64,000 nt of DNA from contig NC_039362.1 in NCBI RefSeq assembly GCF_003573695.1, positions 9,554,489 to 9,618,488 on the forward strand, written 5' to 3'. Below are positions 10,371 to 21,953 of this stretch, piece by piece. This stretch comes from Papaver somniferum. Taxonomy: Eukaryota; Streptophyta; Magnoliopsida; Ranunculales; Papaveraceae. The translations under genes were made by a program, and so were the position numbers. How positions within the stretch are numbered: the first letter of the stretch is position 1; the number at the start of each line of letters is the position of its first letter. The notes beneath the pieces are model-generated. The model was not told the origin of the DNA and ran no database searches. It saw nothing but the letters and a program-made list of their open reading frames with translations.

Positions 10371-11360
10371 GCCTCATGATGTTCGCATATATCTCACCAA
10401 CAGTTAATACAACCTTCGGCCTTCCGCAAGCAGTTTCGCTGAAGCAGCAAGAGGAAAACCACCGAGATACAACATCCTGCGCGTCCAAAATCGCTAACTC
10501 CAACTCCATTACCACATGCACGACTGCCACAGTGATGAAACAACGTCCAATATATTACATGCATGGCTCGACGGCAGCAACATCAATAAGGGACACTTTC
10601 AGAATTTCGTCTCCCGTAGAAGAAGTAGTTGCGTTACCAAAGGAGATTGCACCTGGGACTTAAGAGGTACATACATATTCTCCATGTCAAGAGCTTCATC
10701 ATATTTGCATAACCTATTAGTTAAGTCATTCGCATGAAAGAACTTCCCTACTCCTCAAAGACACAATCCAAAGATGATAATGACAAAGGAGTATGACTGG
10801 GGACTGCTTAACACTGATCATCTCAAATATGGTGAATTTAGAGAGATGCAAACACGCTATTATTCCAAGATGTCCAAAGACGAGGATATACTCAAGAGAG
10901 CAGACGTATTGTCGAAGGCCAATGATATTCTGGACGTCTATGAAACGCAACGCAGACGTAAAGACGGCCTCATGAACCCAGCGTGACAACATCTATCAAG
11001 TCGAAGACTCAGTAGATACTCATGGGCATGGGACTGTCTCTCTCTTTTCCGTTCCATGAGGCAGCATGAAGGAAGATATCGGTTCCATCATTAGCTTATC
11101 CCTCTAATGATGAGACAAGCTCTACCACTATATGATGACCGCCGAGTTCGAGCCCGGAGCTGTCACGCCTCTTACTTCCAGTCTTTTCTGATCACAGCTG
11201 CAGCTGAGAACCGTTGTCCGTTTGTTGATACCAGTGCCTGAGCTTCACCATAGCAACAACTACTACGGACAAAGATGGAACCATATAAGTCATGCTTGGG
11301 GACTAAGGCTCAGTACGAGATTCCTTCGCCATCAATCAAGGACTTCTTCAACTCAAGAGA
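10371..11360 (+). other. Element B unresolved internal stretch
   Basis: Frames are short and broken. At 10774-10986 a frame reads EYDWGLLNTDHLKYGEF, similar to the segment before protease in C (YDWGLLTMVHLKGNEF), then turns into a charged sequence rich in Lys, Asp and Arg that I do not recognise. No RNase H or integrase motif is seen. Confidence 0.4.
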
Positions 11361-11363
11361 TGG

Positions 11364-11852
11364 TCAATCTAGAAACATGTAAAGGGAAAACCAAACTGAA
11401 GGAGAAGCTGCTTCAACGCTCTCTCCAGGAGCCGCCTCCACGTTCGCTTCAGAAGCTTCTTCAACGCTTTCTCTAGGAGCTGCATCCGCGTTCGCTTTAG
11501 AAGCTGCTTCAACGCTCTCTCTATGAGCCGCCTCCACGTTCGCTTCAGAATCTACTTCAACGCTCTCTCCAGGAGCCGCCTCCACGTTCGCTTCAGAAGC
11601 TGCTTCAACGCTCTCTCCAGGAGCCGCCTCCACGTTCGCTTCAGAAGCTACTTCAACGCTCTCTCCAGGAGACGCCTCCACGTTCGCTTCATAAGCTTCT
11701 TCAACGCTCTCTCCAAGAGCCGCATCCACGTTCGCTTTAGAAGATGCTTCAACGCTCACCTGGATGCCTCTTGAACTCCAAAGACATGACGACCCATTTC
11801 TCCTGGTAACATCTAACTTTGTCTCATAATTTTTATCTTTATTTGTCACCAT
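11364..11852 (-). CDS. Antisense ORF of 16-residue repeats in element B
   Basis: A 162-codon minus-strand ORF with no internal stop. Residues about 35-148 are tandem 16-residue units of the type EANVEAAPGESVEAAS, encoded by the 48-bp minisatellite. It lies between pol remnants and the 3' LTR on the opposite strand, the position of the antisense genes of C and D, but it shares no recognisable sequence with them. The plus strand of the repeat is also nearly open, so openness alone is weak evidence for a gene. Confidence 0.3.
   Translation of the reverse strand: MVTNKDKNYETKLDVTRRNGSSCLWSSRGIQVSVEASSKANVDAALGESVEEAYEANVEASPGESVEVASEANVEAAPGESVEAASEANVEAAPGESVEVDSEANVEAAHRESVEAASKANADAAPRESVEEASEANVEAAPGESVEAASPSVWFSLYMFLD
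11409..11765. repeat. 48-bp minisatellite, about 7.4 copies
   Basis: Units of 48 bp of the form GCTTCAACGCTCTCTCCAGG plus AGCCGCCTCCACGTTCGCTT plus CAGAAGCT repeat head to tail with substitutions but almost no indels, keeping the period a multiple of three. Confidence 0.9.
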
Positions 11853-11890
11853 CTAATGCCTACACCACAATAATGTAACCATTGTGTGCT

Positions 11891-11905
11891 AGGAAGGGGA
11901 CTTAA
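11891..11905 (+). promoter_or_regulatory. Polypurine tract of element B
   Basis: AGGAAGGGGACTTAA lies immediately before the 3' LTR. The equivalents are CTAAGCAGGGGACTTAC in C and GTAAGCAGGGTACTTAA in D. Confidence 0.75.
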
Positions 11906-14482
11906 TATTGATGGTGGATTTTTGGTTCAAAGGATAAAATTATAAATCCAAATTTTATGCGCTGACATCCTGCAGAGGATAAAGCTATTTGATAAGTGAT
12001 GAGTACCTCTTCTCTTTAATTAATTCACCTAGAATGGAGCATGTGGCAACAATCCCAAATATTTCTGTGAATTAAATATACAAAATTCATCCAGGTTGGA
12101 GCATGTGGCAACAATCCCGAATACCCTGTGAATTTTTAGCGTTATTTATAATGCATGATTTGCCTAGTATTTCCTGTGATGTTCCCGCAGAACTCTCATT
12201 GTTGGAGCGGCATGATGACTGAGTGTTGCTCTCAGCAGAGTAACACGTATCTCCAAGTGTCGATGATGAGGCATGCACGAAATACCCGTATAGACTATAT
12301 CTCTTGGTGTGTTATATTAGCCCAATTGAGCATATTTAATTTCCTATGGGAAATCTGGACTGACCATATCAATTTCAGAAATAATCACGGCCACGCAGGT
12401 TGACCGCATGATTTAACTAGCCTAGACGAACCCTAGCAGGAAAAGGCTATCACCGTGATGACCAACAACGGGCTTGTTTGCTCCCTAGATGGTCGAACAT
12501 CGCACTCCTCTTCTCAGCGTGCCAAAACGCCAACCCAAAACAGGGTGAACACGCTGCTTTGGAAGAAGCTCGAATGAGCAAGATTTCTTAAGGCAGTATC
12601 AAAGTGATCATAATCGTCCAACGTCACTAGCCTGATTGGACGGCTTAGATCGCACCATAAAAGATGGAGGAAGCGCTAGCACGCACATTAGCGGGCCCAC
12701 TCTATCCCTGCCCGATCGGTTTTCTCACGACAGAGCCATGGAGCAATAAACGTTTGCTCCAAACATGGCTGGCGTGATGCTTTTAAAGTTCGCGGAAGTT
12801 CCACTAGTGTCTTAAAACAATCACAAACATCCAACTAAGTCAGCATGTTTGGATGGCTTAGATTGCACCTAAGATCATTGGAGAAGTGCACACACGTTCA
12901 CCGTCGGCCCAACGTGGGACCCACATGATTAGCCAAAGGAGAAGCCTAACCTGCAAAATCGATTAGCTAAAACCATGCGTGCGTGACTGTTTTAAAACCC
13001 TAATTAGGGTTTGCGTCATGTTACATGTGTCGTTAATCAATCACGAGCGTTCATCTTCATCATCTTGGATGAAGGGTGCAGGAATATACCAAGGAAGTCC
13101 AAAGAGTATCAACGTGATCACTGTGGGCCCGTCTATCATTATGTCCGACTGACCAAGACAAGCCATGGTCGAACGCCTCGATTCGTGTGCCTTGAAGGTG
13201 GCATGCTGCGCTCCTTTAAGAATCCTTTGCGGCATAGGATTCCTGTCGAAATTTGATCTCGGACACTCCTATTTACCGGTCAAATTGATTGGCCTAGAGC
13301 GCACCTTCATGAGACAGTAAGGTACAGACATGTACATCGGCAAGCCGTCTACACGCATGCCCAGTCAGTCCTGCCAAAAATGCCTCCCATGCTTGGTTTC
13401 GACCAAGCTGAAGAGTGATGCTTGCACACCTCTTCAAAACCCTAAAACTTCATCAACGGTCTCTAATGAGCGTCATATATCATCTCGTCCGTCCAACTCT
13501 ACCAGCTTCGTTAGGCAGCTCAGGCTAGGAGTTAAATGGCCAATAAGATGTCATGGTGATTACCATCCGCCACTCTGCCACATCATGAGATAGTCCAAGG
13601 GAGGGATTTCCTGTGCAGCCTCAAAACTATCTTTCGAAGATAGCTAAGCATGCATCTGTTTTAAGACGCTTAATCCGCGACTTACTCCGTTAGGCCTTAA
13701 AACAACGATGCTTCATACACATTGATTATATTCGATGCATTACATGTATAGAGTATACACGATATTTCATGAATATTGATTTCCTAAATAACTCAGTTAT
13801 TTAACCTAGCATTGTATGCTACTCCCTGTGGGTCCCACGATCCACTCATTCGAGACATCAAGCATGTCACAAACTGGGGGGTACTCACTGGGGTATTGGT
13901 CTGGCGGTTTATAGCGTGCAGCGTGCAACGCGCCATTACAAGAACGTGTCAGGAAGACATGGACGGATAGCGATGATGGGAGAAGTGGGCCAAGACGTGA
14001 TCGTGCAATCACTCACACACGACCCCACTACTTCATCACTCCACTTCCTCCACTTCCTACGAGATATGAGGTTTGTGTTTTATGACTTGTATAGATAGGT
14101 CCATCACCTATTTCCAAACGACACACACAGACAAGCACAGAAAACTAAGTGTTTTCATCCGTATCCAGAAAACACCAGAGCTGATAAGCTTACATTATTG
14201 CAATCCAGTTCGATATTATGATACAAGTCATAAACATCCAACACCTCCACAATCTCTACACCTTCTTCGCTTCCCTCCCTAATATCAACCCCATCTCCTT
14301 CACTTTGGGACCGAAGCAAGTCTGGAACGACCATTTCTTGGTTGAGGCCAGAATTGCACAGATTGATCTCTCGAACCAAATGCACTCCCGTGCAGTGCAT
14401 TTTTTTAGGGTTTAGATTCGTTTCTCATCCACACACACCCAAATTTACCAAAAACAGCAGAAATAGTTTTCACCCATAAACA
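11906..14482 (+). repeat. Element B 3' LTR
   Basis: 2577 bp, the same length as the left LTR. The first bases are TATTGATGG instead of TGTTGATGG, a single G-to-A change at the terminal TG. Confidence 0.85.
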
Positions 14483-14487
14483 GTCGT

Positions 14488-14595
14488 TAACCTGGTTTTA
14501 GAAGAAGAAAACCCTAGGTTAAAGGAGAAACGACTCTAGTACGCAAACTAGTATCACACTTAAGGTGTGGGGACTTTTTTTTGCACAATAATAGA
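14488..14595 (-). repeat. Element E 5' LTR, middle piece
   Basis: A 108-bp remnant of E's LTR between B and C. The last five bases, ATAGA, pair with CTAGA at 45704-45708 as the target duplication of C (one change). Confidence 0.7.
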
Positions 14596-16611
14596 TGTGG
14601 ATGGGGAAAACGTGTTCCCGGTTTTTTTAGGAAAGTGAAGAGTCGAGCGTGTTGTCGAGATTTCTCAGCCGGGAAAAATGTTAATCCTCACATAGATGCA
14701 CCGCTGCAAAGGGGGTTCTTGGATTCGGGAAATCAATATGTATGACTCCGGCCTAAACCAAGAAAATGTCCGTTCTAGAGTCAATTTGTTCGCAAATCGG
14801 GAGATGGGTTGATCTGTAGGAGGGAAGCTGAGAATCGTGTGGGATCAGTGATAATCGAGGATTGTGGGTGTGTTGAAGGTTTCTGCAATATTGGTGAACT
14901 GTTAAGTTCAAAATAAGTTCTGGATGATTGATGAATTCTTTAGAGTGATCACTCGTGGAATTCTTGTTAGACGTGTATTCGAGTGTTCGAATGTTGTTTT
15001 TCAATCATGAATTCAGAGACTTATTTATATTGTCAGAGTAGTGAACACACTGATCCCTGTAAGTGTGACGGTTTCTCGAGTGAAAGAGTGGAAAAGTGGA
15101 AGATCGTAATAAGTCAGTTCCATGTCGGTGTGGAGACTTGACTGATTGTGCACCCACTATTTTTCTAACTTCTTCAACCGTTTGCACAACTTACACACAC
15201 TTCTCGTTGTGGACGAATCCACGTTCCGTAGACCACCAGACCAAAACCCTAAGTGATATCCCACCCTTTGTGACGTGATTGATGTCTCACAAAGCGTGGA
15301 GTCTGCAGGGAAGACCTGTTTTAATTAGTCAATTGTTGACTGATTAAAAATGCGTCTAAGTTTTGGTGAATCGAGCATGAATGATGAATGCTCAGCGATT
15401 CATGAGTCGAACATGTAGTTCTCTGAAGAGATATCAACATGATGAATTACTAACGAGGGAGCAAGTATTGCTCAATTCTGCGAGTTACTGAATATTGAGA
15501 ATTTGATGAGCAACTGAGCAAGCATTGCTCAATTCACCAAATTAATGATTTTTTACAATCAACTGAGTAAGTATTGCTCAATTATACAAATTATTGATGA
15601 ATTTTCGAATATTGATTGTATTCGGGCAATTGAGCAAGTATTGCACGATTCAGCGAATTATTTACTGGTGACTTGACCCAGTAAAATATTAATTAAAATA
15701 TCGGTAGATTATCGAATATTTTATAATTAATTTAGATGTTGATTGCTGGATCAACATAAATTTATTAGTGTTTGAAGAGTGCTCAGAATGATGGTCTCAC
15801 AGAGCGTTTGTTCAAAACCCTAATTTTTTGGTCAATCCTCCATCAATTGGGGAATTGTTGAAAATTGACCATGAATGAAGAGGGACCGACCACATGGGAT
15901 GAGGAGCGTCCATTTAGTGCCCAGTGCTCGAGTGAGAACGCACCAGGGTTTCTCGGTTTGAGAGTTGGTGAGAAAATAGTGATTAAATGGTGGATTCACC
16001 ATTTACTCAAAATACTGCTGGGTTTAGCATCAAGCATCAAACCTAGATATGAGAGATAGGACCGACCAAGAGAGTATAGGACCGTCTCTTGGTGGTCACG
16101 TGACCAATTTTTGTTCGTTTGGAGAATTCTCTAGTTGGTTGGAGAGAGTTCGGGACCAGTATGAGCAATTGAGCAAATTAGGTAAGAATTGCGAAAACGT
16201 GTGGGACCGGCTGCATGCAATCCCTAGGAATGACCTGGTCGGTCATGGAGGCATGCACGTGTTTCCATGATGTCTGTGTCTCCATACTGAGAGTTTCAGT
16301 ATTTTCTGATGCGCGTTTGAACAATATCGTGAATTTTCAGAAGAGTTTCATCTTGACTGAGAATTCTCGATTTTTGGTAGAATGAGCATGTATGCTCAAT
16401 TCATCAATATTTTGAAAATACTAAAATAAAAGTTTTTTAATATTTAAAATTGATGTGGGAGGCTAGCCAGTCGTGTGACCATGTTGGCTTTTGGTTTTTT
16501 TCGTGATTTGAGCAATATTTGAGAAAACATGGAGAAATCACGAATTTTTGCTCAAACCCGGGAGTTTCACGAGTTGAGAGAAATAATAATTATGAAAGAT
16601 TAGGGATTGGA

Positions 16612-17085
16612 AGGTGTGGGACCGACCACGGCTAGGGCATAGCAGGCTGGCCAGGTTGCCCGATCCTGCACAACTTTTCCTATTTTATTATTATTTTTCA
16701 TGAATCCTTGAAGTTATGGAGAATCTTTGAAGATATGGAGAATACATGAGTTTTTGTTGAAACGGAGGAGTTTCGTGAGATTAAGAATGCTAATTATAAA
16801 AAGCTAAGGATTTGTGAGGTGTGGGACCGGCCATGGCTTGGGCATGGCCGGCCGGCTGGGATGCCTGGTCCCGCATATATTTTCTTATTTTATAATATTA
16901 TTTGGTGAATCCACGAAGTTGTGGAGAGTTCACGAGTTTTGCACAAATAAGGAATTAAGATGGAGAAGTCTTCATGAGTTTATGAAAACAACAAAAATAA
17001 GGGAAAATAATGGAGGAAGCATGGGACCGGCCACGGCTACGGCACGGCCGGCCGACCGGTGGGCCCGGCTCATGGGCGCTTCTCC
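16612..17085. repeat. GC-rich palindromic islands in C LTR
   Basis: Three islands of 55-65 bp (near 16612, 16818 and 17021) carry GTGGGACCG-type left arms, GGCCGGCC or similar centres and CGGTCCCAC-type right arms, separated by about 205 bp of A/T-rich sequence. The right LTR has matching islands near 28444, 28647 and 28853. Confidence 0.75.
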
Positions 17086-17330
17086 ATTATTTTATTATTA
17101 TTATTTTTTCTCTCCTGTTTTGTGAAGGATTCCTCATTGTTTCATATTTTTGGATGCTCGTTAGTGCATCCGGGTGCTCAGTCGTGCATCATTGTCGAAT
17201 ACACTCACACCATTTTTGTGGGGCTTACTCAGTGATGGTCCAGATGCCCAGTTGTTGAGTATTTATTACTAATTCATGAAATTCAGTAGAGAACAATTCG
17301 TGAAACTGAGTAATAAAATGAGTAGTTTTT

Positions 17331-17602
17331 TATTATCAATTCATAGGATCAGTCGTGGATTCGACCATGAATTCGGAATAATAAAATAGGTATTACCATT
17401 TCATGGGATCGTATATTCGACCATGAAATCGGAGTAATAAAATGAGTGATGACATTACCATTTCATGAGACCAGTCGCGGGTTCGACCATGAAATCGGAG
17501 TAATATCTATTACCATTTCATGAGATCATCCGTGGATTCGATCATGATATCGGAGTAATACATTTATCTATTACCATTTCAATCATGAAATAGGAGTAAC
17601 GA
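17331..17602. repeat. Tandem array of 54-63-bp units in C LTR
   Basis: Five units start ATTACCATTTCATG or a variant and contain TTCGACCATGAAATCGGAGT. Each is itself partly palindromic (TTCATGG against CCATGAA). Confidence 0.8.
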
Positions 17603-17656
17603 GATAAGATGGATTATTTTCTAGGAATTCAGTAGTGAATATGTCATAGAATTTAA

Positions 17657-18062
17657 TCTCTTGCATATAGTCAGTGAAACAACGAATGTTTCCGAAGTCC
17701 TGAAGACGTTATTGCTCTCAATCTTACGGAGAACCGCCTGGGTCTATACACGATCTCTCTACATAGTCAGGGAACAGTCAGTGAAACAACGAATGTTGCC
17801 GAAATCTTGAAGACGTTATTGCTCTCAATCTTACGGAGAACCTCCTGGGTCTATACACGATCTCTCTACATAGTCAGGGAACAGTCAGTGTCACAGACGT
17901 CCTGAAGGCGTTATTGCTCTCAATCTTACGGAGAACTGCCCAATCGTTCTTCTATGTAGAGGGGGGTATCTCTCATGTAGTCAGGAAACAATGATTATCA
18001 CCGACGTCCTGAAGGCGTTATTGCTCTCAATCTTACGGAGAACCGCCCAATTATGTTATTCT
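17657..18062. repeat. Tandem array of about 104-bp units in C LTR
   Basis: Four units contain CGTTATTGCTCTCAATCTTA and CGGAGAACCGCC. The second LTR has three to four related units at 45240-45535. Confidence 0.8.
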
Positions 18063-18236
18063 ACATAGAGGGAACGATGAAATGCCAGGGATCGAACGCT
18101 CAGCTAGTGGAGGCTTTTCGAAAACATATTCATCATGGCTTCGTAAAATATGAATCATTGCATGTCCGAAAGTCGTGTCAAAAACATGCCTCATGATTTT
18201 ACGGTTTTGCCCTTTGTTGAAAATCCACCATCTACA

Positions 18237-18253
18237 GTAAGTCCCCTGCTTAG
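18237..18253 (-). promoter_or_regulatory. Polypurine tract of element C
   Basis: On the minus strand CTAAGCAGGGGACTTAC lies directly upstream of the LTR start. Confidence 0.75.
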
Positions 18254-18540
18254 TGGGCAACAGTCATGTTCCGCAGTATGCATTAAATGGTGATTTCAGT
18301 CGACGAGATCAGTGGTTAAACTCAGTCTACAAAGGTAGTTTACCCCAATGATGTCATGTACGAGCAAATGCGCGGATGAGGACTCTGATAGTAAGGTAGA
18401 GTGTCATCTTATGAGCGTGGAGAGATGAGGTACTGCTGATTTGGGTGTTGAGAAGCCTAGTTATGGTCAGTTTAGGATTTGCGGGCCCGAGCCCAATAAA
18501 AGGAAACCCATGTTTTATTAGGTTTTGGAAATAAATTTGA

Positions 18541-18547
18541 TATAAAA
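18541..18547 (+). promoter_or_regulatory. TATA box of the antisense PMD gene in C
   Basis: TATAAAA lies within a block (TAGGTTTTGGAAATAAATTT upstream, GGGCCCGAGCCCAATAAAAG at about 18483) that is also found, on the minus strand, before the first antisense gene of D (41132-41200). The conservation and the distance of about 30 bases to the first exon argue for a real promoter separate from the LTR. Confidence 0.7.
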
Positions 18548-18571
18548 GGGAATAACCCTAAAATTTATTTT

Positions 18572-18700
18572 GTTTTTTGGTCGAACAGGCTTCATCACCT
18601 CACGAGTTCAGCAGCAACAGGAAGAAAATCTCGCCGGAGTACCAGCGCCGCCGCCACCCGCCCGACCACCGTCCAGCCAAATTCCGGCCGGCGCCGACAG
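18572..18700 (+). other. 5'-UTR exon 1 of the antisense PMD gene
   Basis: This lies about 30 bases after the TATA box and ends GCGCCGACAG before the donor GTAAGTCC at 18701. The intron runs to GATTTTGCAG at 19454. The exon contains CTTCATCACCTC and a GCC-rich segment shared with the D gene. The start is estimated from the TATA box. The intron 18701-19454 holds no other feature. Confidence 0.6.
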
Positions 18701-19454
18701 GTAAGTCCATCCGAATTTTTTTTTGTTGTAGGTTTTATGATTGATGATTGTTCACAAAACCCAAAACCCCAGGGTTGCATGTATGCGTAGGATTTATGAA
18801 GGATTTTTAGAAAAACGTATGTATATGCACGTTTGTTCGTTAGTCGGAGGAACGAGCAAAAATCCCTAATATGGAAGAGACACATAAAATTTTGCATAGG
18901 CATGGTCTAGTTGCAGTAGCAAAATTTTTGTCTATTAGGTTTCATGAAAAACCGAATTTGTTTTTGAAGCATGAACTTTGCAAATACTTTTAGAAACGTA
19001 GGTTTGTTCGTAAAAGTAATAAATAATAATCCTTAGGGTTAAAGGAATTTTGAAAAGACCTGGAGTTCATGACGAAAATTTGTTTGAGAACTTTCGAAAT
19101 TTTATTTGAAATATGGAGAGTTCTACAAAAATAGCAAATCCTCGTTTCATAAGCGAATGCTCGATTGAGCAATAATCTTTTATTTTTTTTATGTATTTAC
19201 GTGAGTTATTAACTCACGATTTTTTTTTATGTGCGTGACTTATTCACGCTATATTGAATAAAAATTGATTTTTGAAAACACACAATTTATAAGTTTGGTG
19301 AATTCACAGTGTATGTGTGAATTCAGCGATTTTATAGCGTATGTACACGCAAAAATCAGCGAGTGCTCACATAGAGGATTATGTGAATTACTCATAGTTT
19401 CTCGAAAATTCGGTGTTGACTCTTGAATAATATGTTTTATGATCGATTTTGCAG

Positions 19455-19520
19455 GTTTGAGAGAACGAGCAAATTTGGGGTTTTACATTGTTATCACTAA
19501 GTTCGTGAAATCGTAAATAG
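19455..19520 (+). other. 5'-UTR exon 2 of the antisense PMD gene
   Basis: Bounded by the acceptor TTTTGCAG and the donor GTAAGAGTTG at 19521. The D gene has TTTTTTGCAG and GTAAGAGTTA at the matching positions (40181-40108), so both intron positions are conserved. The next acceptor is CTTTGCAG at 19637, two bases before the start codon. Confidence 0.65.
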
Positions 19521-19639
19521 GTAAGAGTTGAGGATTACCATTTCTATAGACGACAATATGAGCAACATAATTGTCTTTTTGCTTTAATTCTATTGTATTG
19601 ATGAAATTCTTGTATAGATATCACAGCAACTTTGCAGAG

Positions 19640-21480
19640 ATGACTCAGTCCCGTAGCGTTTCTGAAGATGATGTTTCCTCTAGAGAGGAAGTTTCCACAT
19701 ACGCATCTTCCAGAGATGATGGTTCCTCCAGAAATGATGATTCTGAGATTTCTAAGGAGAAAACAGAGAGCCCCAGGACTAAGAACATTCCAACTATTGA
19801 GGACAAATTCTTTGTGTATCTGTATAGACCTGAAAAGCGTCCCTTAGGCTCTTCATTTCGGTTGCTGATAAATCCCAGGAGCACTACTCAGAATAAGTTG
19901 GTATCTCCTCAAGCAGTAATTCGATTTTGTTTGCAAGGGAAACACTTTTCTGCTTCTCATGTGGAGTTTAAGCTTTCACGAAAACCCCTTACGCATTTCT
20001 CTGGATGGGCAACACACATGCTGGGTCATAGCCGTATGAGGACCGTTTTGGATCCTGATCAGGTGACACGATCCATTCAAGCTGCCGAAGATTTGATCAT
20101 CAATCATGATATACCAGGTTTGGTAGCTTTTCTCGCCTGTTGGTGTGTTCCTACTCACACGTTCATATGCATATGGGGAGAATTTACTATTACTTTAGAG
20201 GATGTAGCTGCTTTCTTGCACCTTCCAATTACCGGTAATTTTCCTGAAGAGCTTTCAACAGAGGAGAAAGAGATATCTAATGTATTGCAGGCCAAGATGC
20301 AAGAATTCAATGAGTCACCCATATCCTTCTATGCTCAATGGTTATCGCATTGGTGGCCGAGAGATAGAATTCCTGGAGAACCGGTTGATGGCACTTTAAC
20401 AATTGCTGCTTTCTTATGTCTGTGGCTTTCCAGGGATATCCTTGAAGATTGTGGACACTTGCTGAAGCCGTTTGTGATTCGCTTTGCCATAAAGATGTCC
20501 AAAGGTGAGAAAATTTCCATTGGCAGTCTATTCTTAGGTTCATTGTTCGCCAATTTAGACTCTTTAGTTATAGATTCCAGTATTTCTGACGGCTTCATGA
20601 AAGTCGAGACATATGCCAATACCATGTTCCTCCAAGCCTTGATGTGGGAGCATCTTGAGAGTTATGCCCCCGTTCCCCGTAGTATCTTGCAAGGTCCCAA
20701 GGTCGACACTCTTCATGCCTTCCTTGAGAGGGACAATGCCAGGATCATGCGCTGGTCTATAAAGAAGCCTCAATATAAGATATGTATTACTGAAGTTTTG
20801 GACATCGAATCCGAGTTCAACTTTCGCCCCTGGGTGTCGGTTCCTTCTCTCTTCTCAAAGCTGATCACTTTTAATACTGCTGAAGAGAATATCACGTTGA
20901 GTACTGGTGCTGGTCTGAGCGAAGGAGAGAGATCTTTTTTCTTGAGTTGTACTCCTGGTTTCTTGATATCAGTAATGAATGGAGAATTCCAGGTAGAAGA
21001 ATACAACATTAATAGAGCAGCCAGACAAATGGGTCTTGATCAGTGTATTCCGAGTCATCGGATAAATAAGACAGAGATTGAGTACCTGAAGGCTCACTTA
21101 GACTGCACACATGTAGAAGGAAGCGATTATTTGTTTCCATGTTCTGACCGAGATACTTTCGTAACCCCTGGTTACATAGACTTTTGGCGTCAGCAACTTG
21201 AGCGTGTGTACCAGTTTGCAATGGATGTTCAGTCCCCGGTTCAAGAATTACCTTCCTCTGACATGATTTCTGATCGACCTAGGCTAAGATACCTTTCCAG
21301 TGGCGACAAGAGGAAAACGTCTCCAAGTGCGACACAGGTAAGTCCCTTTTTTGCGATTTCAGCCAAAGTATGTCAATCACACTTTTAATTGTATTGTTGA
21401 CATTGTGATAGGATGGTCGCGCTGTGAGACCTCAAATTGATGTAAACTCTCCAAACTTTCAAGAAAGTTCTCAGGGATGA
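19640..21480 (+). CDS. Plant mobile domain (PMD / MAIN-like) protein, antisense cargo gene of element C, main exon and exon 4
   Basis: ATG 19640 follows the acceptor by two bases. The ORF extends upstream to 19571, but that part is intron. The main exon 19640-21337 has 566 intact codons in phase 0. Residues 1-45 are Ser/Asp/Glu-rich. Residues about 160-198 carry the PMD signature: LACWCVPTHTF, then WGEFTITLEDVAAFLHLPI. PMD proteins (the MAIN/MAIL1 type) act in nuclear silencing and genome stability in plants, and transposon-borne copies are known. The donor CAG/GTAAGT at 21338 and acceptor at 21411 lead to exon 4 (21412-21546), where in-frame TGA and TAA occur at 21478-21483. The spliced product would be 588 residues unless exon 4 is skipped. 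Expression is unknown. Confidence 0.8.
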
Positions 21481-21632
21481 TAAGGAAGGAGCAAGACGTC
21501 TCATAGAATGATAACGAACAATATACAGTTCCCTGCCGCTAGCTTGGTGAGTTGTTAGTGCTTTTCCTTATTGTTGCGACTTTATCATCCATGTAATTAG
21601 GATCTTAAAAGAATATTGTTAATTCATTCCAG

Positions 21633-21713
21633 AATTTTGCTCCATCGGTTATTGACGGTCTCCGTTTTGATCTTGGTCGAATAATTCAGGGATCCAACAC
21701 TGAGGAGGTTGAC
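21633..21713 (+). CDS. Antisense PMD gene, exon 5 (27 codons)
   Basis: Bounded by ATTCCAG and GTAAGTATT. It is 81 bp, phase 0 and open, reading NFAPSVIDGLRFDLG and then an acidic end. It would be translated only if the stops in exon 4 are bypassed by alternative splicing. Confidence 0.55.
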
Positions 21714-21791
21714 GTAAGTATTCCCCTTTTGCACTAATAATTGTAACATGTCTTTGGACGAATTAGTGAGGATTGTTGTTGATGTGTCCAG

Positions 21792-21953
21792 GAGGAAATC
21801 GCCGTGGATAAGGAGAATGTTGACGAAGCACATTCCTCTTTGGATCATGGAAACATGGAGAGTTTCCGAAATCCCGAACCGAATGAAGATAACGGACTCG
21901 CCGATGGAGATTCCAACATTGTCGAGCCTCCAAATGGTTTAGAGACCCCCCTA
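21792..21953 (+). CDS. Antisense PMD gene, exon 6 (54 codons)
   Basis: Bounded by GTGTCCAG and GTAAGTATT. It is 162 bp, phase 0, open and acidic (DKENVDEAHSSLDHGN). The intron that follows, 21954-22606, is 653 bp and shows nothing else. Confidence 0.55.

Larger units (their letters stand above)
6091..14482 (+). mobile_element. Element B: rearranged Tat-like Ty3/gypsy retrotransposon
   Basis: Two 2577-bp LTRs (TGTTGATGG at the left, TATTGATGG at the right copy, both ending CCATAAACA) flank 3.2 kb. Outside lie GTCTT (6086-6090) and GTCGT (14483-14487), a target duplication with one change inside E's LTR. A degraded tRNA-Arg-like primer site and a GGGGACTTAA purine tract are present. The internal region contains scrambled pieces of gag, protease and reverse transcriptase and no integrase. 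Terminal bases and purine tract match those of C and D. Confidence 0.85.
14596..18236 (-). repeat. Element C 3' LTR (left copy)
   Basis: 3641 bp, ending on the plus strand with CCACCATCTACA, the reverse complement of the TGTAGATGGTGG start shared with D. A TATA-type box on the minus strand (ATATAAATAAG) is at 15020-15030. It contains GC-rich palindromes and two tandem arrays, listed separately. Confidence 0.85.

Noticed and set aside
10726..10992. Minus ORF of 88 codons in B
   Set aside because: Overlaps the plus-strand frame with gag-like YDWGLL residues, which has family support.
17331..18062. CRISPR-like array
   Set aside because: Spacers are not unique, units are contiguous tandem repeats, and the setting is a plant LTR.
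19645..21221. Several minus-strand ORFs of 60-96 codons
   Set aside because: Shadows of the intact 566-codon PMD exon on the plus strand.
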